From Kitasatospora sp. NBC_01250 (GTDB lineage Bacteria > Actinomycetota > Actinomycetes > Streptomycetales > Streptomycetaceae): a stretch of 64,000 bases of DNA. Under the pieces are notes generated by a model that saw nothing but the letters and a program-made list of their open reading frames with translations, ran no database searches and was not told the DNA's origin. A program made the translations under genes and the position numbers. Below, piece by piece: positions 56,252 through 64,000 of this stretch (positions within the stretch are counted from its first letter, which is position 1; every line of letters begins with the position of its first letter). The stretch is from positions 6,634,001 through 6,698,000 of the forward strand of contig NZ_CP108476.1 of assembly GCF_036226465.1 (NCBI RefSeq). Direction: 5' to 3'.

Positions 56252-58765
56252 TCACTTCCTCGGGTTGGTCCGCCTGGTCGGCTCCGCGGTGGTGGGGTCC
56301 TCGGGCCAGGGGTGGCGGGGGTAGCGGCCGCGCAGGTCGGCGCGGACGGCGCGGTAGCCCTCGCGCCAGAAGGAGGCGAGGTCGCCGGTGACCGCGGCCG
56401 GGCGGCCGGCCGGGGAGAGCAGGTGGATGGTCAGCGGCACGCGGCCGCCGGCCAGTGCCGGGGCCGCGGACCAGCCGAAGAGCTCCTGGAGCTTGACCGC
56501 CAGCACCGGGCGCTCGCTCGAATAGTCCACCCGGATCCGCGAGCCGCTGGGCACGGTGATCCGCTCGGGGGCCAGCTCGTCCAGCCGGCCCGCCTCCCCG
56601 GTGGCCCAGGGCAGCAGGCGCTGCAGCGCCGAGGTGACGTCCAGGCGCTCCAGGTCGGCCCGGCGCCTGGCGCGGGAGAGCTCGGGCTCCAGCCACTGCT
56701 CGGCGGCGGCCAGCAGCGCCTGGTCGCCGACGTCGGGCCAGGGTGCGCCGAGCGCGTGGTGCAGGAAGGCGAGCCGGGCGCGCAGCGAGAGCGCGCCCTC
56801 CGGCCAGCGCAGCAGCTCGCTCACGCCCTCGCGGGCCAGGCCCTCGAGCAGCGCGGCCCGCAGCAGGGCCGGGGCGGGGGAGCGCAGCGCGGCCTCGTCG
56901 AGTTCGAGCGCACCCAGGGCGGTGAGCCGGCGCGCGGTCAGGTCGCCGCGCCGGCTGCCGGGCGGGGTCGCCCAGTGCACCTCGTCCCGCTCGGTGAGCA
57001 GGTGGGCGGCGGCGGTGCGCGCGGTGCTCTCGTCGATCGGCACGGCCCGCTGGACGCGCGCCGAGGGCGCCCCCGCGGGCCGGTCGGCGACCGCGATGGC
57101 CAGCCACGGCGCGCCGCCGAGCGCCGAGCCCGGCGCGGTCCGGGCGGCCGTGCCGGAGGCCATCAGGAAGGCGTCGCCCCGGGCCCGCGCCACCCGCTCC
57201 GGGTGGGCGAGCGCGACCACCAGCCCGGCGGCGCCCGCATCCGTCAGCGCGCCGTCGGGCGCCTTCGCCTGGGCACCCGGCAGTTGGGCGCGCAGCCGGC
57301 GCACCTCCTGCCGCCAGCGGCCCGCGTAGGGGTCGCCGGCCTCCCGCACCGCGCGCCACACCGCCACCAGGTCGTCGCCCAGTGCGCGCGGCGGCTCCTC
57401 GGAGAGCAGCGCGACGAGCTCCGCCGCCCGCCGCGCCCCGACCAGCGGCGCGCCGTCGAGCAGTGCGCGGGCCAGCCGCGGGTGCAGCCCGGTGCGCGCG
57501 AAGCGGCGCCCGCGCTCGGTGGCGCGCCCGTCCGCCGTCACCGCGCCCAGCGCGAGCAGCGTCTGCCGGGCCGCCGCCAGCGCGCCCGCCGGCGGCTGGT
57601 CGGGCAGTGCGAGCCCCTGCGCGTCGGGGTCGCCCCAGCAGGCGGCCTGCAGCGCGAACCCGGTCAGATCGGCCAGCGCGATCTCCGGCGTGGGGAAGCG
57701 CGGGGCGCGGGCGTCGGCCACCTCGGCCCAGCACCGGTACACCGTCCCCGGCGCCTCACGCCCGGCCCGCCCCGCGCGCTGGCGCCCGGCGGCGAGCGAG
57801 GCCCGCACGGTGACCAGGCTGCCGAGGCCGCGCGCGTGGTCGGTGCGCGGCTCGCGGGCCAGCCCGCTGTCCACCACGATCCGCACGCCGGGGACGGTCA
57901 GCGAGGACTCCGCCACCGAGGTGGCCAGGATGACCCGGCGCCGCGCCCCGGCGGTGAGCGCCGCGTCCTGCACGGCGGCCGGCGCCTGCCCGTGCAGCTG
58001 GAGGACGTCGACGCCGGTGAGGTCCGCGAGCCGCCCCGCCACCCGGGCGATCTCGCCGACCCCGGGCAGGAAGCAGAGCAGGTCGCCGCCGCGCTCGGTC
58101 AGCGCCCGGCGCACCACGGCCGCCACGTGCTCCAGCAGGGCGGGGTCGGTGCGGGTGCCCTGGGGCGGTCGCACGGCGCTCGGCGGCGGCGCCCACACGA
58201 CCTCGACGGGGTGCGCGCTGCCGTGTGCTTCCACCACCGGGCCGTCGTCCAGCAGGCGGGCCCAGGCCGCGGTGTCCGAGGTCGCGGAGGCGACCACCAC
58301 GGCCAGTTCGGGCCGCAGCGCGGCGCGTACGTCCAGCAGGAAGGCGAGCGCGGTGTCCGCGTCCAGGTGCCGCTCGTGGCACTCGTCCAGCAGCACCAGG
58401 TCCACCCCGGGCAACTCCGGGTCGCGCTGCAGCCGTTGCAGCAGCACGCCGGTGGTGACCACCTCGACCACCGTCGCGGGCCCGACCACCCGCTCGCCGC
58501 GGATGGTGTGGCCGACGCGCCCGCCCACCTGTTCGCCCAGCAGGTAGGCCATCCGCCGGGCGGCCGCCCGCACCGCGAGCCGTCGGGGCTCGGCCACCAG
58601 CACCGTGCGCCGCGGGCCGGCGGAGTCGAGCAGCCCGGCCAGCGCGAGCGGCACCAGGGTGGTCTTGCCGGTGCCGGGCGGCGCCGCGAGCACGGCCACG
58701 CCCCGTTCGTCGAGGGCGGCGGCCAGCGCGGGCAGGGCGCTGCGGACGGGGAGGTCGAAGGTCAC
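56252..58765 (-). CDS. hrpB: ATP-dependent helicase HrpB
   Basis: An 837-residue DEAH/DExH-box helicase of the HrpB family. Walker A is AAPPGTGKTTLVPLAL (about residues 26-41), then EPRRLAVRAAARRM (Ia), the box LLDECHERHLD (Walker B is DECH here), SATSD (III), and motifs V and VI around IVVDSGLAREPRTDH and QRAGRAGREAPG. The HrpB-type C-terminal domain follows. Function is an RNA helicase of unclear target. The ATG at 58763-58765 is just downstream of an 18-bp tandem repeat. It is a stand-alone gene. Confidence 0.93.
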   Translation of the reverse strand: MTFDLPVRSALPALAAALDERGVAVLAAPPGTGKTTLVPLALAGLLDSAGPRRTVLVAEPRRLAVRAAARRMAYLLGEQVGGRVGHTIRGERVVGPATVVEVVTTGVLLQRLQRDPELPGVDLVLLDECHERHLDADTALAFLLDVRAALRPELAVVVASATSDTAAWARLLDDGPVVEAHGSAHPVEVVWAPPPSAVRPPQGTRTDPALLEHVAAVVRRALTERGGDLLCFLPGVGEIARVAGRLADLTGVDVLQLHGQAPAAVQDAALTAGARRRVILATSVAESSLTVPGVRIVVDSGLAREPRTDHARGLGSLVTVRASLAAGRQRAGRAGREAPGTVYRCWAEVADARAPRFPTPEIALADLTGFALQAACWGDPDAQGLALPDQPPAGALAAARQTLLALGAVTADGRATERGRRFARTGLHPRLARALLDGAPLVGARRAAELVALLSEEPPRALGDDLVAVWRAVREAGDPYAGRWRQEVRRLRAQLPGAQAKAPDGALTDAGAAGLVVALAHPERVARARGDAFLMASGTAARTAPGSALGGAPWLAIAVADRPAGAPSARVQRAVPIDESTARTAAAHLLTERDEVHWATPPGSRRGDLTARRLTALGALELDEAALRSPAPALLRAALLEGLAREGVSELLRWPEGALSLRARLAFLHHALGAPWPDVGDQALLAAAEQWLEPELSRARRRADLERLDVTSALQRLLPWATGEAGRLDELAPERITVPSGSRIRVDYSSERPVLAVKLQELFGWSAAPALAGGRVPLTIHLLSPAGRPAAVTGDLASFWREGYRAVRADLRGRYPRHPWPEDPTTAEPTRRTNPRK

Positions 58766-58782
58766 GGGTGCCAGTATTCAGC

Positions 58783-58854
58783 CCCGCCCCTTCGACGAAG
58801 CCCGCCCCTTCGACGGAGCCCGCCCCTTCGACGAAGCCCGCCCCTTCGACGAAG
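58783..58854. repeat. Four tandem copies of an 18-bp unit
   Basis: CCCGCCCCTTCGACGAAG repeated four times, the second copy with one change (GGAG). Each unit contains CTTCG-A-CGAAG, a short palindrome. It lies between the hrpB start and the preceding methyltransferase stop, so it is in the hrpB 5' region. Confidence 0.92.
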
Positions 58855-58862
58855 CCGTCAGC

Positions 58863-59729
58863 TCACGAAGCCCGCCGGCTCACGAAGATCGCCGTCCCCG
58901 GCAGGTGCTTGCCGCGCAGCGGGCTCCAGCCGCCCCACTCCTGCCGCAGCCCGGCCGGCCACTCCGGCTCCACCAGGTCGAGCAGCGTGAACCCGGCGGC
59001 CACCAGCTCGCGCACCCGGTCGCCCAGCGTGCGGTGGTGCTCGACGTAGCTGGCCCGCCCCTGCTCGTCCTGCTCGACGTAGGGCGTGCGGTCGAAGTAG
59101 GAGGCGGTCGCGGTCAGCCCCTCCACCCCGGGCTCGTCCGGGAAGGCCCAGCGGATCGGGTGGGTGACCGAGAAGACCCAGCGCCCGCCCGGGCGCAGCA
59201 CCCGGTGCACCTCGCGCATCAGCGCCGCGGTGTCCGCGCTGAACGGCACCGCGCCGTACGCCGAGCAGGCCAGGTCGAAGGAGCCGTCCGCGAACGGCAG
59301 CACCGCCGCGTCCGCCTGCACCAGTGCGACGGGCACGTCCCCGCGGGACAGGTCGATCCGCCGCGAGTGCTGCAGCTGCCGGTGCGAGATGTCGAGCGCC
59401 ACCGGCCTGGCGCCGCGCGCCCGCAGCCAGCGCGAGCACTGCGCGGCACCCGCGCCGATCTCCAGCACCTCGCGGCCGGCGAGCTCGGCGGTGGGGCCGA
59501 GCAGGTGCGCCTCGGCCTCGTCCAGGCCCTCGGGGCACCAGGTGAAGCGGTCGTCGCCGAGGAAGGCGCCGTGCTCGTCCTGGTACTCGTCGGCGTTGCG
59601 GTCCCACCAGTGGCGGCTGGCCCGGCTGCTCTCCGCGGCCGGGGCCGGGCGGCGCAGCGCGAAGTCCTCGTCGTCGGAGTCCTCGAAGGCCGCGTCGGCC
59701 GGGTTGCCAGGGGCGGTGTCGGGGATCAT
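58863..59729 (-). CDS. Class I SAM-dependent methyltransferase
   Basis: A 288-residue methyltransferase with an acidic N-terminal extension (FEDSDDEDF). Motif I is VLEIGAGAAQCSRWLRARG (about residues 100-118). The post-I segment is PVALDISHRQLQHSRR, motif II is FDLACSAYGAVPF, and motif III is LRPGGRWVFSVTHPIRW. The fold and length resemble the ubiquinone/menaquinone-type methyltransferases, but the substrate is unknown. The ATG at 59727-59729 gives the family-like start. It is divergent from rpsA. Confidence 0.87.
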   Translation of the reverse strand: MIPDTAPGNPADAAFEDSDDEDFALRRPAPAAESSRASRHWWDRNADEYQDEHGAFLGDDRFTWCPEGLDEAEAHLLGPTAELAGREVLEIGAGAAQCSRWLRARGARPVALDISHRQLQHSRRIDLSRGDVPVALVQADAAVLPFADGSFDLACSAYGAVPFSADTAALMREVHRVLRPGGRWVFSVTHPIRWAFPDEPGVEGLTATASYFDRTPYVEQDEQGRASYVEHHRTLGDRVRELVAAGFTLLDLVEPEWPAGLRQEWGGWSPLRGKHLPGTAIFVSRRAS

Positions 59730-60168
59730 GATGCGCCTCGCGTAGGGTGGGGGATGCGGAAAGCGCCGCTGCGTGCGACCGTCCCTTTCGGGGGTCGGGA
59801 GCAGGCGGTGGCATCCGGGGAGCGGGCCCTGTCGACTGCCACTCCCCACGCGGCCCGGGTGGCTCGCGTGAGGTGCGCAGTTGGAGGATATGGCCTGATC
59901 CATACCAGACTGCCGGTCTCGTCTTCTTCGGCGTTGACCATGGCTGACTGTCCCCGTATGCTACAAGTTGCGCTGCGGGCCTGCGCGCCTCGGACGGAGC
60001 AGGTCGCGCTCGCGTCTGTCGAAGACCCCACGGTCGCAAGACGGACCCCTCCTGAATTTCCAGGACGGTGGGCCGTGTTCTGGGCTGTCCGGCTTTCGGT
60101 GGGAGCGATACGGGCCCTCCGCGTGGCATTACCTACGACTTCATGTCCGTACCGGAGCCCTTTTCCTA
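59730..60168 (+). promoter_or_regulatory. Intergenic region and leader of rpsA
   Basis: A 438-base gap between divergent genes. A sigma-A-type promoter candidate, TTGACC (59934-59939), 17 bases, TATGCT (59957-59962), predicts a start near 59970 and thus an rpsA leader of about 200 bases. I see no further gene. The leader has no clear riboswitch, but such length fits autogenous control of S1. Confidence 0.5.
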
Positions 60169-61659
60169 ATGACGAGCCCCACCGACACCTCTGTCAGCAC
60201 CACCCCGCAGGTTGCGGTCAACGACATCGGCGACGCGGAAGCTTTCCTCGCGGCGATCGACGAGACCATCAAGTACTTCAACGATGGCGACATCGTTGAG
60301 GGCATCATCGTGAAGGTCGACCGTGACGAGGTGCTCCTCGACATCGGTTACAAGACCGAGGGTGTCATCCCCTCCCGTGAGCTCTCGATCAAGCACGACG
60401 TCGACCCGCACGAGGTCGTCAAGGTCGGCGACGAGATCGAGGCCCTGGTTCTCCAGAAGGAGGACAAGGAGGGTCGTCTGATCCTGTCCAAGAAGCGTGC
60501 GCAGTACGAGCGCGCCTGGGGCACGATCGAGAAGATCAAGGAAGAGGACGGGATCGTCACCGGTACCGTCATCGAGGTCGTCAAGGGTGGTCTCATCCTC
60601 GACATCGGCCTCCGTGGCTTCCTCCCGGCCTCGCTGGTCGAGATGCGCCGCGTCCGCGACCTCCAGCCCTACGTGGGCAAGGAGCTCGAGGCCAAGATCA
60701 TCGAGCTGGACAAGAACCGCAACAACGTGGTCCTGTCCCGCCGTGCCTGGCTGGAGCAGACCCAGAGCGAGGTCCGCCAGACCTTCCTCACCACCCTGCA
60801 GAAGGGCCAGGTGCGCTCCGGCGTCGTCTCCTCGATCGTCAACTTCGGTGCCTTCGTGGACCTGGGCGGCGTCGACGGTCTGGTTCACGTCTCCGAGCTG
60901 TCCTGGAAGCACATCGACCACCCGTCCGAGGTTGTCGAGGTCGGCCAGGAGGTCACCGTCGAGGTTCTCGACGTTGACATGGACCGCGAGCGCGTCTCCC
61001 TGTCGCTGAAGGCGACCCAGGAGGACCCGTGGCAGCAGTTCGCCCGTACGCACCAGATCGGCCAGGTCGTCCCGGGTAAGGTCACCAAGCTGGTTCCGTT
61101 CGGTGCGTTCGTCCGCGTGGACGAGGGCATCGAGGGTCTGGTCCACATCTCCGAGCTGGCCGAGCGCCACGTGGAGATCCCGGAGCAGGTCGTCCAGGTC
61201 GGCGACGAGATCTTCGTCAAGGTCATCGACATCGACCTCGAGCGCCGCCGCATCAGCCTCTCGCTGAAGCAGGCCAACGAGTCGCTCGGTGCCGACCCGG
61301 CCTCGGTCGAGTTCGACCCGACCCTGTACGGCATGGCTGCCTCGTACGACGACGCCGGCAACTACATCTACCCCGAGGGCTTCGACCCCGAGGCGAATGA
61401 CTGGCTGCCCGGCTTCGACAAGCAGCGCGAGGAGTGGGAGCGCCAGTACGCCGAGGCGCAGGCCCGCTTCGAGCAGCACCAGGCCCAGGTCATCAAGAGC
61501 CGCGAGGCCGACGCCGAGGCCGCTGCCGAGGGTGGCGACGCTGTTGCCGCCGCCGCCGGTGGCAACTACACCTCCTCCAGCGACGAGGGCTCCGGCGCCC
61601 TCGCCTCGGACGAGGCGCTGGCCGCCCTGCGCGAGAAGCTGGCCGGCGGCCAGAGCTGA
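60169..61659 (+). CDS. rpsA: 30S ribosomal protein S1
   Basis: RNA-binding ribosomal protein that aids initiation on structured mRNA. The protein is 496 residues with four S1 domains, the usual actinobacterial number. The repeats begin around residues 35 (VEGIIVKVDRDEVLLDIGYK), 120 (GIVTGTVIEVVKGGLILDIG), 210 (QVRSGVVSSIVNFGAFVDLG) and 295 (VPGKVTKLVPFGAFVRVDEG). A C-terminal acidic tail follows. Codon use is the highly expressed type. The ATG at 60169 follows GGAGCCC. A terminator stem lies 40 bases after the stop. Confidence 0.97.
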   Translation: MTSPTDTSVSTTPQVAVNDIGDAEAFLAAIDETIKYFNDGDIVEGIIVKVDRDEVLLDIGYKTEGVIPSRELSIKHDVDPHEVVKVGDEIEALVLQKEDKEGRLILSKKRAQYERAWGTIEKIKEEDGIVTGTVIEVVKGGLILDIGLRGFLPASLVEMRRVRDLQPYVGKELEAKIIELDKNRNNVVLSRRAWLEQTQSEVRQTFLTTLQKGQVRSGVVSSIVNFGAFVDLGGVDGLVHVSELSWKHIDHPSEVVEVGQEVTVEVLDVDMDRERVSLSLKATQEDPWQQFARTHQIGQVVPGKVTKLVPFGAFVRVDEGIEGLVHISELAERHVEIPEQVVQVGDEIFVKVIDIDLERRRISLSLKQANESLGADPASVEFDPTLYGMAASYDDAGNYIYPEGFDPEANDWLPGFDKQREEWERQYAEAQARFEQHQAQVIKSREADAEAAAEGGDAVAAAAGGNYTSSSDEGSGALASDEALAALREKLAGGQS

Positions 61660-61698
61660 TCGCACCAGGGCAGCTCGGCTGGGCTGAGCTGAACTGAG

Positions 61699-61736
61699 AG
61701 TGGGCCCCCACCCGGGAGACCGGGTGGGGGCCCACT
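61699..61736 (+). terminator. Strong terminator after rpsA
   Basis: A perfect 17-bp stem (AGTGGGCCCCCACCCGG and its complement) with a GAGA tetraloop. There is no T-run. Confidence 0.8.
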
Positions 61737-61922
61737 TGCCGTTCACCGGCCTGTTGCCGGTGGTTCCCGCCTGATGGGTGCCACCGGAGTGCATCGATGT
61801 GATAAGGCGCTCATGCCAACTTTATGGGTCTTTTAGGACACAACGCCTAGCGTGGGACGAGTTACCCGCACCGTCAACGGCCGGGTGGCTTCCCCGCTCT
61901 CGCACGCTAGGCCACCCGCTTG

Positions 61923-64000
61923 ATGCGCTCCTTCGCCGCACCAACCTCAGCCCCTGCCGCCGCTCCCGGGCGGCTCGCCGTGCTCGGCCGTTTCTGCCAC
62001 CGCCACCGGCGCTGGGTCCTCGCCTTCTGGGTGGGCGTGCTCGCGCTCGGCGTCCTGATCGGTGGCCGGGTCTTCGAGGGCTCCGTCACCAACACCTCCT
62101 CCGACGGCTACGAGTCCACCAAGGGCACCGCCGTGGTGGCCGCCGCCGACCCGTCGGCCGGGACGGTCACCGCGGTCGTCGACGGAGCACCGGTGGACAC
62201 CCCCGCGGTGCGCGACGCCGTCACCGCCGCCGCCCAGGACCTGGCGAAGCTGCCCGGCGTGCTCTCGGTCTCCGACGCCTACCAGGGCGGCCAGCAGGCG
62301 CTGCGTGCGGCCGACGGGTCGGCGAGCGTGCTGGACGTGCGGCTCGCCGCCGACTCCACCGCCAAGCAGCAGCAGGCGGTCGGCCAGCAGCTGGCGAACC
62401 TCGAGGTGCCGGGCGCGCACGTGACCGTCGGCGGTGACCTGGTGCTGCAGCACGAGGTCAAGGCGCAGACCCAGTCGGACACGAAGTTCGGCGAGATCGT
62501 CACCCTGCCGCTGACCCTGATCGTGATGGTGCTGGTCTTCGGCGGGCTCGCCGCGGCCAGCCTGCCGGTGATCGGTGCCGTCGCCTCGGTGGGTGGCGCG
62601 CTGCTGGCGATGTTCGGTTTCAGCCAGATCATGGACATCGACACCACGGTGCTGCCGATCGCCACCGTGCTCGGCCTCGGCCTGTCGATCGACTACGCGC
62701 TGCTGATGGTCAACCGGTTCCGCGAGGAGCGCGGGGCCGGCGCGGGGCAGGCCGCCGCCGTGGAGCGGACGGCCGCGACGGCCGGGCGCACGGTGGCCTT
62801 CTCCGGGCTGACGGTGGCGGTCGCGCTCAGCGGGCTCTTCGTCTTCACCAGCCCGGTCTTCCGGGCGGTGGCCGCCGCCGGCGTCAGCGTGGTGGTGATC
62901 GCGGTGCTCGCCGCGCTCACCCTGGTTCCCGCGCTGCTCGGCTTCGCCGGGCACCGGATCAAGCCGCCCAAGCACTCCGAGCCCGACGAGGGCTTCTTCG
63001 CCCGCACCGTGCGCCGGGTCCAGCGCCGGGCGGTGCCGGTCGCGCTGATCTGCGTGGCGCTGCTGACGGCGGCCGGGGCGCCGTTCCTGCACGCCGACAT
63101 GCGCAGCACCGGCGCCGCCGTGCTGCCGACCAGTTCGGCGGGCCGCCAGGTCAGCGACACCATCGCGCAGCGCTTCCCGCAGCTGGCCTCGGCCCCGGTG
63201 ACGGTGGTGGTGCAGGGCGACCAGCAGGCCGCCGCGCACTACGCCGACACCGTGGTCGCCAAGCTGCCCGAGGTCGCCGGGGTGCGCGCGGTGCAGCCGG
63301 CCGGCCCGGACCTGAGCACCGTCGAGGTGTTGGTGCACGGCGACCCGCAGGGCAGCGCGGCCAAGTCGGTGGTGGACGAGCTGCGCGCCGACCGGGGCGG
63401 GCTGACCACCTACGTGACGGGCGACGCGGCGAGCGTGGTCGACTTCCAGCACGAGCTGCTGGCCCGCGGACCGTGGGCGCTGGGGCTGGTGGCGGTCGGC
63501 ACCCTGGTGCTGCTCTTCCTGATGACCGGGTCGGTGGTGATGCCGGTCAAGGCGCTGCTGATGAACGTGCTCTCGCTGGGCTGTTCGCTGGGCGCGCTGA
63601 CCATGGTCTTCCAGTTCGGCTGGTTCAGCGGGCTGCTGGGCTTCACCCCGACCGGGGGGCTGGAGACCTTCATCCCGGTGCTGGTCTTCGCCTTCGCCTT
63701 CGGGCTGTCGATGGACTACGAGGTCTTCCTGCTGGCCCGGATCAAGGAGTTGCGGGACCAGGGCTACAACTGCAAGGAGGCCGTGCAACTGGGCCTGCAG
63801 CGCAGTGGCCGGATCATCACCTCGGCGGCGCTGCTGATGGTGATCGTCTTCGCCGGCTTCGCGGCCGGGCAGATGCTCATGGTCAAGCAGATGGGCATCG
63901 CGCTGGCGGTGGCCGTCGCGGTGGACGCGACCCTGGTGCGCTGTCTGCTGGTGCCGGCCGCGATGTCGCTCTTCGGCGAGTTCAACTGGTGGGCGCCGGC
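61923..64000 (+). CDS. MMPL-family transporter (3' end outside window)
   Basis: An RND-type exporter of lipids or small molecules. About 692 residues are visible. The first membrane helix (about residues 32-52) is followed by an extracytoplasmic domain. Helices 2-6 include GLGLSIDYALLMVNRFREER (the signature, residues near 255), and a second domain is followed by FAFGLSMDYEVFLLARIKE, the repeat of the proton-relay signature. The ATG at 61923 gives the usual basic start (GRFCHRHRRWVLAFW). The ribosome-binding site is weak. No stop is reached before the window ends, and the frame is intact. Confidence 0.93.
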   Translation, partial: MRSFAAPTSAPAAAPGRLAVLGRFCHRHRRWVLAFWVGVLALGVLIGGRVFEGSVTNTSSDGYESTKGTAVVAAADPSAGTVTAVVDGAPVDTPAVRDAVTAAAQDLAKLPGVLSVSDAYQGGQQALRAADGSASVLDVRLAADSTAKQQQAVGQQLANLEVPGAHVTVGGDLVLQHEVKAQTQSDTKFGEIVTLPLTLIVMVLVFGGLAAASLPVIGAVASVGGALLAMFGFSQIMDIDTTVLPIATVLGLGLSIDYALLMVNRFREERGAGAGQAAAVERTAATAGRTVAFSGLTVAVALSGLFVFTSPVFRAVAAAGVSVVVIAVLAALTLVPALLGFAGHRIKPPKHSEPDEGFFARTVRRVQRRAVPVALICVALLTAAGAPFLHADMRSTGAAVLPTSSAGRQVSDTIAQRFPQLASAPVTVVVQGDQQAAAHYADTVVAKLPEVAGVRAVQPAGPDLSTVEVLVHGDPQGSAAKSVVDELRADRGGLTTYVTGDAASVVDFQHELLARGPWALGLVAVGTLVLLFLMTGSVVMPVKALLMNVLSLGCSLGALTMVFQFGWFSGLLGFTPTGGLETFIPVLVFAFAFGLSMDYEVFLLARIKELRDQGYNCKEAVQLGLQRSGRIITSAALLMVIVFAGFAAGQMLMVKQMGIALAVAVAVDATLVRCLLVPAAMSLFGEFNWWAP

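Overview
The window is a high-G+C actinobacterial chromosome segment, most likely Streptomyces or a close relative such as Kitasatospora. Evidence for this: strong third-position G/C bias, many GTG/TTG starts, the bifunctional PriA isomerase inside the his operon, the small TrpM protein between trpC and trpB, an HGxxPAAW-motif protein, XRE/DUF5753 and DUF397 regulators, and a PdtaR-type ANTAR regulator next to a liv transporter. Most of the window is core chromosome, with one accessory stretch at about 33-45 kb.

Layout. 0-13 kb carries histidine and tryptophan biosynthesis: hisD(partial)-hisC-hisB-small membrane protein-hisH-priA-ridA-like-hisF, a reversed membrane protein, then hisI-trpE-three small membrane proteins-trpC-trpM-trpB-trpA. 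No trpF is present, and PriA is expected to serve both pathways. 13-17 kb holds a thiol/lipoprotein envelope block (MauE/DoxX protein, DsbA-like protein, lgt) and a VIT-family transporter. 17-24 kb holds gltBD (glutamate synthase). 24-31 kb has a lipoprotein, an XRE regulator, an aldehyde dehydrogenase and a leftward three-gene operon of two solute-binding-type proteins (one fused to a vWA domain) and a polyproline membrane protein. 31.5-34.3 kb has pyk and an ARMT1/DUF89 protein.

From 34.3 to 45.1 kb the content looks accessory: a methyltransferase, a GRDP-like protein, XRE, DUF6879 and DUF397 proteins, and a broken XRE gene, with lower G+C at about 35.6-38.5 kb. Then come two independent TetR/FAD-monooxygenase pairs, each with its own palindromic operators, a PL7-type polysaccharide lyase lipoprotein and a decayed HTH/LAGLIDADG-like gene. 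A tRNA with a CAA (Leu) anticodon but a short class I variable loop marks the return to core DNA. 45.4-52 kb holds pdtaR and livFGMHK. 52.5-64 kb holds a thioesterase, polA, a Uma2 remnant, hrpB, a methyltransferase, rpsA and the start of an MMPL transporter that runs off the end.

The items most worth a second look are the solute-binding/vWA operon (27.9-31.3 kb), the class I tRNA-Leu(CAA) with its flanking inverted repeat, the two TetR operator pairs, and several decayed genes and tandem repeats. All identifications come from reading the sequence and from recall of protein families. No database search was run.
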